This document shows positions 7,152 through 12,194 of a stretch of 19,373 nucleotides of DNA, piece after piece. Position 1 is the stretch's first letter, and each line of letters starts with the position of its first letter. This stretch comes from JANNOG01 sp050329415 (GTDB taxonomy: Bacteria > Actinomycetota > Actinomycetes > Actinomycetales > JBBAYJ01), in the NCBI GenBank assembly GCA_050329415.1, contig JBHJOS010000090.1:1-19373 (forward strand). Direction: 5' to 3'. The translations under genes and the position numbers were made by a program. Under the pieces are notes generated by a model that had not been told where the DNA came from, did not search any database, and saw nothing but the letters and a program-made list of their open reading frames with translations.

Positions 7152-8068
7152 CCGACCGGCTCCGGCAGGGCGGCCGTCGCCGAACGGAACCAGGCACCGC
7201 AACCTGCACACGAGGACAGCGACTGGATGCGCTCGCCGCACCACGAGCACAACCACGACGCCGACACCGCCTGGCGGATCGCCGCCGCCTCGAGGCCGAG
7301 GTCGGCCGGTGCCACGACAAGCTCCACGACGTGCGGTGACGCCCATCGGCGCCACCACGAGTGGTGAGTGCCGACCTCCACGACGCGGGCCGGGTCGAGG
7401 TCGTCCAGCAGGGGCGACACGTCGTCCCCAGGGCGGCGCGCCACTGCCACGACCGAGTCGCCGCCTCGAACCGGCAGGCTCAGGCGAAGGGCGGACTGCG
7501 GGGAGCGGTCCGACATCGTCCGGACCGCCCGGCGGGAGTCGGTGTCCTGGGCCACGAACCAGCTCCCCCGAGGCAGCACGGTCAGGCGGGCGCGCAGCGA
7601 CGGTCGAGGACGCCGGAGACGACTCACGGAGCGCGCCATCATCACTGCGGAGGTCCGGCGGACCAGGTGGTTCACGGCGACCGGCACGTCGGACACCGAG
7701 AGATGTCCGCTGTCGACGAGCCGTTCGACGACGGCCGCCACGACGGCGATCCGCAGTGGCGAGGCGTTGACGACGAGGGTCGCCACCTGCCGGATGCGCA
7801 GCGCGTGCCGGGCGAAGGCGACCGCCCGGCGGGTCTGGGCCGCGCAGCCCGGGTCGCACAGCACCAGGGCCGACCGGTGGTGGGGGTGGTCGAGACCCGT
7901 GTTGATCACCGCCACGAGCCGGTCGACCGACCCCGCCGCCTCGGCGAGGCTGACGAGTCCCACCGAGCCGCCGGCGCTGCCCACCGGCCCGGGGCCGGTG
8001 GGGTCGCCGAGAAGCTCCTCGGCGACCCCACCGGGCAGCGACGCCGATCCCGAGACGACGAGCAGCAT
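7148..8068 (-). CDS. Unrecognised Tad-locus protein with C-terminal zinc ribbon
   Basis: I do not recognise this family. The product has 306 residues with no signal peptide or clear TM helix, so it is probably cytoplasmic. The N-terminal two thirds look like an alpha/beta fold (strands such as LVAVINTG, SALVLCD, ATLVVNA). The C-terminus has C274-X2-C277-X9-C287-X2-C290, a typical zinc ribbon. The ATG is preceded by a strong AGGAGG five bases upstream. It lies between two pilin genes and the prepilin peptidase and overlaps the latter (GTGA), so a role in pilus production or its control is likely but unproven. Its first codons (12-25) contain a perfect 17-bp inverted repeat. Confidence 0.85.
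   Translation of the reverse strand: MLLVVSGSASLPGGVAEELLGDPTGPGPVGSAGGSVGLVSLAEAAGSVDRLVAVINTGLDHPHHRSALVLCDPGCAAQTRRAVAFARHALRIRQVATLVVNASPLRIAVVAAVVERLVDSGHLSVSDVPVAVNHLVRRTSAVMMARSVSRLRRPRPSLRARLTVLPRGSWFVAQDTDSRRAVRTMSDRSPQSALRLSLPVRGGDSVVAVARRPGDDVSPLLDDLDPARVVEVGTHHSWWRRWASPHVVELVVAPADLGLEAAAIRQAVSASWLCSWCGERIQSLSSCAGCGAWFRSATAALPEPVG
7981..8034 (-). promoter_or_regulatory. Perfect 17-bp hairpin with an overlapping alternative stem
   Basis: Arms 7995-8011 and 8018-8034 are exact reverse complements (17 of 17) around a six-base loop. They lie inside codons 12-25 of the zinc-ribbon gene. A second inverted repeat (7981-7990 with 7992-8001) shares 7995-8001 with the first, so the two stems cannot form together. 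On the transcript this sits just downstream of the two pilin genes. It may stop, slow or process read-through into the assembly genes. There is no T-run after it, so it is not a canonical intrinsic terminator. Confidence 0.55.
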
Positions 8069-8101
8069 CGCTACCTCCTGTCCGACTGCGCCGACGAGTG
8101 G

Positions 8102-8284
8102 CTAGACCCGGCCGACGACATCGACGAACGCGCCCAGCAGCGCGAGCGTCAGCGTGATCATCGCCAGGCAGATGCCGAGCGAGAGCGGGACGACCGCGAA
8201 GCCGCGGTCGTCCCGGGCCCGGAGTCGGCGAGCGTTCCGGGCCGCCCGGTGGGCCGGTGGGCCGTTGGAACTGTCATCCGCCAC
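8102..8284 (-). CDS. Very small pilin-like protein
   Basis: A 60-residue product. The N-terminus is strongly basic (RRLRARDDR), followed by G28-F29-A-V-V-P and one hydrophobic helix (about 33-54). Only six residues remain after the membrane segment. The start is inferred as GTG 8284, inside the glycine codons of the preceding pilin gene (11-bp overlap with its end). There is no good Shine-Dalgarno, so reinitiation is assumed; other GTG codons just upstream are possible. It shares the G-F-x-x-V-P pattern with the larger pilin. It may be a second Flp subunit or a minor pilin. Being so short, it relies on frame continuity and motif similarity for its call. Confidence 0.7.
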   Translation of the reverse strand: MADDSSNGPPAHRAARNARRLRARDDRGFAVVPLSLGICLAMITLTLALLGAFVDVVGRV

Positions 8285-8504
8285 CGCCACCGCCGCCGCC
8301 GCCCACGCTGTCGTACGCCGTTGTGATCGCGGTTTGGAAGCTGGTCGCGGCTGCAGTCCAGTCGAGTCCTGCGATCGCCGTGCCGAGCGCGGCTGCAGCA
8401 ACGACCAGCCCGATGACGACGGGCACGCTCTCGAACCCGTCGTCCTCTGACAACCGTTGCCACGACCAGTCCGGCCGCGCGGGCCGGAGGGACGTTCCTC
8501 TCAT
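8274..8504 (-). CDS. Flp-like pilin with a C-terminal polyglycine tail
   Basis: Probably the structural pilin: 76 residues with the layout of Flp subunits. A short leader ending S19-E-D-D-G23 is followed by mature F24-E-S-V-P and a hydrophobic helix (about 28-47). A short amphipathic part (DWTAAATSFQTAITTAYDSV) and then nine consecutive glycines close the protein. A GGGAGG Shine-Dalgarno sits about four bases before the ATG; the longer upstream frame lacks this. It is the first gene of the Tad cluster on this strand, as is usual for flp. Cleavage after G23 would leave a 53-residue mature pilin. Unusual features are Pro rather than Glu at +5 and the glycine tail. Confidence 0.8.
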   Translation of the reverse strand: MRGTSLRPARPDWSWQRLSEDDGFESVPVVIGLVVAAAALGTAIAGLDWTAAATSFQTAITTAYDSVGGGGGGGGG

Positions 8505-8726
8505 GATGCCTCCCTGGATTGGGCTTCCGTTGCCCCACCAGTGAGTCAGCCGGGCACACTCCCCCGCCAGGGACACTCATCACCAGCTCCCGCCGCCCGG
8601 GGGCAGCCCTGCCGTTGGCGGGTACCGGCGGCACCGTCCACGGTGAGGTGTCCAGCCTGTCGGCCGACGAAAGTGGCCCAGGCACGCAGGGCGATGGCCT
8701 GGCCGGTGGAGAGGACGGTGACGACG
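8505..8726. other. Divergent intergenic region between pilin and VWA genes
   Basis: About 220 bp with no gene I can support; it must carry the promoters for both the leftward pilus operon and the rightward VWA gene. It holds the pilin Shine-Dalgarno at its left end, a 14-bp inverted repeat at 8632-8645 and a GGAGAGG at its right end. I see no convincing -35/-10 pair on either strand. Confidence 0.6.
8632..8645. promoter_or_regulatory. CACCGT-CC-ACGGTG inverted repeat, candidate operator
   Basis: Six-base perfect arms with a two-base centre lie in the middle of the divergent region, about 128 bp before the pilin start and 82 bp before the VWA start. The symmetry would suit a dimeric regulator such as the LuxR-type protein of the locus. 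It does not match the small repeat at 6371-6382, so this is speculative. Confidence 0.3.
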
Positions 8727-9599
8727 ATGGCTCAGCACCCGGTCCGGGGCGGCGGTCGCGCCGGGCCGCCGCTCGCCGCGGCGGTTGCCGTACTTGTCTT
8801 TGGTCTCCTGGTCGTTCTCACCGGGCCTCCGGCACACGGTTCGCCGACGCCTGCCGGGCCCTCGCGCGATGTCGGACTCGTGCTGCTCGTCGTGGATGCC
8901 TCCGGCTCGATGCGCGAACCCGACGCCCGGGGCGAGCCGAAGATCGACAGCGCCAAGCGCGCTCTCACCCAGCTGGTGGGCGAGCTGCCCGCCGGGACCC
9001 CGGTCGGGATGCGGGTGTTCGGCGAGGGCCAGGCACTCGCAGCCACGCCGGAGACCTGCCGCGACACCCGCCTTGCCCAGCCCATCGAACCGCTCGAGGT
9101 CGGATCGATGGTCGAGCAGGTCGCGGGCCTGCAGGCCCGTGGCTGGACCCCGATGGGCCATGCGCTGCGCGCCGCCGGGGAGGACCTGCCGCGGGTCGGT
9201 CGAGGGACGGTCATCCTGGTCTCGGACGGGGTCGACGAGTGCTATCCGTCGGCTCTCGGACCCGAGCCCTGCGACGTCGCGGCGCAGCTCACGCGAGCGG
9301 CGATCGACCTGCGGGTCCACACCGTCGGCCTGACGGTCGACGACACCGCTCGCCAGCAGCTGCAGTGCATCGCCCGCGTCACCGGGGGCGACTACTACGA
9401 CGCCGACGACGCCGACTCGCTCATCGGGGCGCTGCGCGCCGGCCTCGAACCGCCCTCGCCCCGCGACGCGCCGCCCGAGACCGCCCCGAACCCGCTGCTG
9501 CGCGCCGCGCTCGTCGTCGCCGTCGTGGCGGGCGGCCTGCTGCTGCTCGGCCCTGCCGTCCGCGCCCTGGTGGCCCGGCGCCGGCGCGCCTACTGGTGA
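8727..9599 (+). CDS. Membrane-anchored von Willebrand factor A domain protein
   Basis: 290 residues. An N-terminal signal/TM segment (about 16-33) is followed by a VWA domain with a complete MIDAS: D57-A-S-G-S61, T141 in RGWTPMG and D167 in VSDGVDEC. It ends in a C-terminal TM helix (about 258-282) and a basic cytoplasmic tail (RRRR). Four extracytoplasmic cysteines (C111, C171, C182, C214) may form disulfides. The domain should bind a metal ion and a protein ligand at the cell surface. The start is uncertain: GTG 8718 and ATG 8694 are in frame, and GGAGAGG at 8708-8714 sits between optimal spacings for 8718 and 8727. The gene is divergent from the Tad locus and followed 63 bp later by a lipoprotein gene. 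Confidence 0.9.
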   Translation: MAQHPVRGGGRAGPPLAAAVAVLVFGLLVVLTGPPAHGSPTPAGPSRDVGLVLLVVDASGSMREPDARGEPKIDSAKRALTQLVGELPAGTPVGMRVFGEGQALAATPETCRDTRLAQPIEPLEVGSMVEQVAGLQARGWTPMGHALRAAGEDLPRVGRGTVILVSDGVDECYPSALGPEPCDVAAQLTRAAIDLRVHTVGLTVDDTARQQLQCIARVTGGDYYDADDADSLIGALRAGLEPPSPRDAPPETAPNPLLRAALVVAVVAGGLLLLGPAVRALVARRRRAYW

Positions 9600-9609
9600 A
9601 CACCGTCCC

Positions 9610-9639
9610 GTCGGCCGGTCCCCACGACCACCGGCCGAC
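9610..9639 (+). terminator. 10-bp hairpin between VWA and lipoprotein genes
   Basis: GTCGGCCGGT (9610-9619) and ACCGGCCGAC (9630-9639) are exact reverse complements around a ten-base loop, ten bases after the VWA stop. No T-run follows. It could partly terminate or stabilise the VWA message before the next gene. Confidence 0.4.
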
Positions 9640-9662
9640 CCCGACCCCGGAGCCGATCCCGC

Positions 9663-10340
9663 ATGACCCACCGCGCCCACCGCAGTCCCGCCCCGAGCAC
9701 CGAGCCGCGTCCGACGACCCGTGCCCGTTCGGCGGCGGCAGCCGCGCTCGCCGTTGGCATCGCCGGCACCGCCGTCGCCTGCAGCGGCCCGCTCGACCTC
9801 GCCCCCCCGCCGCCGTCAGGCACCCCCACCACGTGGTCCCTGCCGGACCGGGAGGTGGACGTCGCGGCCGACGGCATCCTGGGGGCCGACGCCTGGCCGG
9901 ACGCCTGCGAGCTCGGCACGGCCACCGAGACGGAGCTGTCGGGCCCGGAGCCGACCGGCGGGGAGCTGCCGGACGGCACCTCGCTGCCAGGCGCCCGCGA
10001 GTGCCGGTGGACGACCGCCGACGGCGGGGAGGTGTCGCTGCGAGTGGTCGTCGTCACGCTCGACGTGCTCGAGGCCTGGGCGGGCTACCGGTACACCGCT
10101 GGCCTGCGCCGGGATGTCGAGGAGATCGCCGCCGAGGCGTTCCTGGTGCCCGGTGCCCCGGGCGAGGCGGAGACGTTGTGGATCTGCCAGGGCCTGACCA
10201 TCGGCTATCTGGAGACCTCCGGGCTGGGCGAGGACGAGGCGCGCGAGGTGATGTTCGACGTCACCCGCTCGGCGGTCGAGGTACTCGACGGAACGCCCGC
10301 GGGCGCCCGTGGGCAACCGCGCCCGGACCCCTCCGCCTGA
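9663..10340 (+). CDS. Secreted lipoprotein, possibly DUF3558-like
   Basis: 225 residues. An Arg-containing N-region and Ala-rich hydrophobic stretch lead to a lipobox A-V-A-C40, so the mature protein should be lipid-anchored at the outer face of the membrane. A Pro-rich spacer is followed by a globular domain with C82, C114 and C175. The order 'DAC... , GARECRW, SLRVVVVTLD' resembles the DUF3558 group of actinobacterial lipoproteins, but I hold that only as a resemblance. It probably shares a promoter with the VWA gene upstream. The last 15 residues are a disordered Gly/Pro tail. Confidence 0.85.
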   Translation: MTHRAHRSPAPSTEPRPTTRARSAAAAALAVGIAGTAVACSGPLDLAPPPPSGTPTTWSLPDREVDVAADGILGADAWPDACELGTATETELSGPEPTGGELPDGTSLPGARECRWTTADGGEVSLRVVVVTLDVLEAWAGYRYTAGLRRDVEEIAAEAFLVPGAPGEAETLWICQGLTIGYLETSGLGEDEAREVMFDVTRSAVEVLDGTPAGARGQPRPDPSA

Positions 10341-10341
10341 G

Positions 10342-10362
10342 CCGGAACATGTCGTTCCCCGG
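10342..10362. terminator. Imperfect hairpin between convergent genes
   Basis: GGAAC-ATGTC-GTTCC flanked by CCGG on each side lies in the 48-bp gap between the convergent lipoprotein and sortase genes. Two unpaired C bases break the outer stem. It could act on either strand as a weak terminator, though there is no T-run. Confidence 0.3.
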
Positions 10363-10388
10363 ACCAGCTGCCACTCGCGCAGCGGCCC

Positions 10389-11060
10389 TCAGGTCACCGC
10401 GGAGAAGTAGGCCACGACGTTGCTGTCGTACCGGCCCGTCGCCGAGTCGATCTCGCCGCCGCAGGTGATGAGGACCAGCCGCTCCGGGACGTCGAAGCGG
10501 AAGATGTCCTGGTACGGCAACACAGCCTTGCGGTAGATGTCGACCTGCTCCAGCACGTAGCGCGCCTGCCGACCGTCGGGACCGACGAGCACGGCCTCGG
10601 ACCCGGGCGGCAGGTCGGCGAGGCGCTTGAGCGCCCCGGCCACGCCCCGGTAGTCGACGTGGCTCACGAGCACGATCGACCCCGTGCCGTCGCCGGGCCG
10701 GGCACCGTCGGACCATCGCCCGACGATCTGGGCATCCGGCGGCACCTCGAGGACCCGGTCCTCGCTGACGCCGACCTCCACGGCCTCGGCCTCGGTGCCG
10801 AGAGCGGGGATGTCGAGCCGCTGCACGTCGAAGGGATCGGCCACGGCGGCCGGCTCGGCAGCGGCGTCGCGAGCGGCCACCGAGGGCGGCGCCGGCGCGG
10901 CCGCGGGCGGTGTCCACGTCGGCAGGGGGGCGGCGGAGGCCTGCCCGCACGCGGTGACACCCAGCAGCGCCGGCCCCAGGAGGAGGGCGGCGAGGCGACG
11001 AGCGACTCGGCGACGTCCGGGGCCGCCCGCCGTGATCGGGGTCGGCTCACACCGTGACAT
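10389..11060 (-). CDS. Class F sortase with a lipoprotein-type signal
   Basis: A transpeptidase of 223 residues. Catalytic residues are visible: H134 in VSHVDYRG, C200 in LVLITCGG and R210 in SATGRYDSNVV. This is the actinobacterial class F pattern. The N-terminus has an Arg-rich region and hydrophobic stretch ending in lipobox V-T-A-C38, so it may be lipid-anchored rather than held by an uncleaved helix. A Pro/Ala linker (about 41-75) precedes the catalytic domain. GGAAGG lies about seven bases before the ATG. Upstream on the same strand is a DUF4397 surface protein, a plausible partner or substrate. The gene is separated from it by a strong hairpin. Confidence 0.92.
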   Translation of the reverse strand: MSRCEPTPITAGGPGRRRVARRLAALLLGPALLGVTACGQASAAPLPTWTPPAAAPAPPSVAARDAAAEPAAVADPFDVQRLDIPALGTEAEAVEVGVSEDRVLEVPPDAQIVGRWSDGARPGDGTGSIVLVSHVDYRGVAGALKRLADLPPGSEAVLVGPDGRQARYVLEQVDIYRKAVLPYQDIFRFDVPERLVLITCGGEIDSATGRYDSNVVAYFSAVT

Positions 11061-11080
11061 GGGACACCTTCCGGGGACGG

Positions 11081-11116
11081 CGGAACGCCGGTGGCCACCA
11101 GGCCACCGGCGTTCCG
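11081..11116 (-). terminator. Perfect 16-bp hairpin between DUF4397 and sortase genes
   Basis: Arms 11081-11096 and 11101-11116 are exact reverse complements with a four-base loop. It lies 37 bp after the DUF4397 stop and 20 bp before the sortase start codon. The stem is strong, but no T-run follows on either strand. Likely a terminator or 3' stabiliser for the DUF4397 message that allows limited read-through into the sortase gene. Confidence 0.7.
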
Positions 11117-11153
11117 ACGAGGGAGCGAGCCGCGTTCACAGCGGCCGGTGTCG

Positions 11154-12029
11154 TCAGGCCCGGGAGCCCGACTTCCGGACAGCGAGGCCGACCGCAAGCA
11201 CCAGGACGCCGGCCAGGGTGAGGGCGATGAGCGCCGGCAGGCCCAGCGGGCCCGTCCAGCTCGACGTGCCGTCACCGGCGGGGACGGCGGTGGGCACGAC
11301 CGGGGTCGTCGTGTCATCGTCCGTCGGGGTGGGCGTCGGCTCCCCGGCGTCGTCCGTCAGCGGGATGATGTCGACGATGAGGTCGAGGGTCTGACCCTCG
11401 AGCGAGCCCACGGCGTAGGCGATGACCGAGGACCCGGCGGGCAGCTCAACCTCGCCCGGCGTCAGCGCCTCGACAGTGGCGCCGCCCGCCTGGACCTCGA
11501 CGTCGTAGGTGGCTGCCGGGAGGTCGGCGCTCAGCTGATCGCCGTTCTCGATCAGTCCGGCGGACGCGCCGTCGACCAGGATGTCGACCTCGGGAGCGGC
11601 TGCGGCGTGACGCACCGTCACACGGGCCTCGCCGTCGGCGGGCTCACTGAAGTCGTCGGTGTAGACCCCGAGGGTGGGGGCGCCGGCCGCGTCGAGCTGC
11701 GCGACGACCGTGAAGGGGTCGGCGCCCACGGTGGCGGCGGTCTCGAGGATCGCCGGCTCCGCCGCGGGGTCTTCGGCCTCCGATGCGTCCGAGGCCTTGA
11801 CCTGAACGGTGTAGTCGCCCGGCTCGAGCTCGGCCACGACGATGTTCGTGTACTCGAAGTCGTCGACCGCGAGAGCGCCGTCGACGAAGACGTCCACGAC
11901 CAGGCCGTCGAGGCCGTGGACGATCGTCACGTCGGTGGTCTCGGCGGTGTCGGCCTGGGCGGCCACCGCACCGAGCGGGACCATCGCGACTGCCGCTGCG
12001 GCGGCGGCGGCGAGAGCGCGTACGCGCAT
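11154..12029 (-). CDS. Secreted two-repeat DUF4397 protein with C-terminal anchor
   Basis: 291 residues. A signal peptide (1-26, cleavage after A-Q-A) is followed by two DUF4397 repeats: about 31-130, beginning TDVTIVHGLDGLVVDVFVDG, and about 135-228, with RVTVRHAAAAPEVDILVDG. A Thr/Pro/Asp-rich stalk (about 229-255), a TM helix (about 264-284) and a basic tail (RKSGSRA) close the protein. This is the layout of a sortase substrate, but no LPXTG pentapeptide is present; the residues before the helix read SSWTGPLGLP. AAGGAG sits seven bases before the ATG. It is adjacent to a class F sortase. DUF4397 itself has no known enzymatic role; it is a surface beta-sandwich-like domain. Confidence 0.92.
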   Translation of the reverse strand: MRVRALAAAAAAAVAMVPLGAVAAQADTAETTDVTIVHGLDGLVVDVFVDGALAVDDFEYTNIVVAELEPGDYTVQVKASDASEAEDPAAEPAILETAATVGADPFTVVAQLDAAGAPTLGVYTDDFSEPADGEARVTVRHAAAAPEVDILVDGASAGLIENGDQLSADLPAATYDVEVQAGGATVEALTPGEVELPAGSSVIAYAVGSLEGQTLDLIVDIIPLTDDAGEPTPTPTDDDTTTPVVPTAVPAGDGTSSWTGPLGLPALIALTLAGVLVLAVGLAVRKSGSRA

Positions 12030-12098
12030 GAACTGCTCCTTGGCTCTGGGTAGGCGCGGGAAGGAACTCCGCGACGGCTCTGGAACCTACCGCAGGGG

Positions 12099-12117
12099 CG
12101 ACATGTCGGACCCGACA
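12099..12117. promoter_or_regulatory. Overlapping palindromes upstream of the DUF4397 gene
   Basis: CGACATGTCG (12099-12108) is a perfect 10-bp palindrome overlapping TGTCGG-AC-CCGACA (12104-12117). They lie about 70-88 bp before the DUF4397 start, in a 165-bp gap that also holds the end of the GMC oxidoreductase transcript. A regulator-binding site near the promoter is plausible. I see no strong -35/-10 pair. Confidence 0.35.
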
Positions 12118-12194
12118 CGTTCGGCGCACTTGGTCACATTCCGATAACGGCGCCGACCGGGCCGGGCCGATCACCTCGCAAGCCAGATCGACAG

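Noticed and set aside
8505..8576. Longer pilin starting near 8576
   Set aside because: The extension contains the GGGAGG ribosome-binding site of the ATG at 8504 and would give an atypical leader.
8519..10468. Plus-strand open frame spanning the VWA and lipoprotein genes in another frame
   Set aside because: The overlapping frames carry MIDAS residues, a lipobox and signal sequences; this one is Arg-rich noise.
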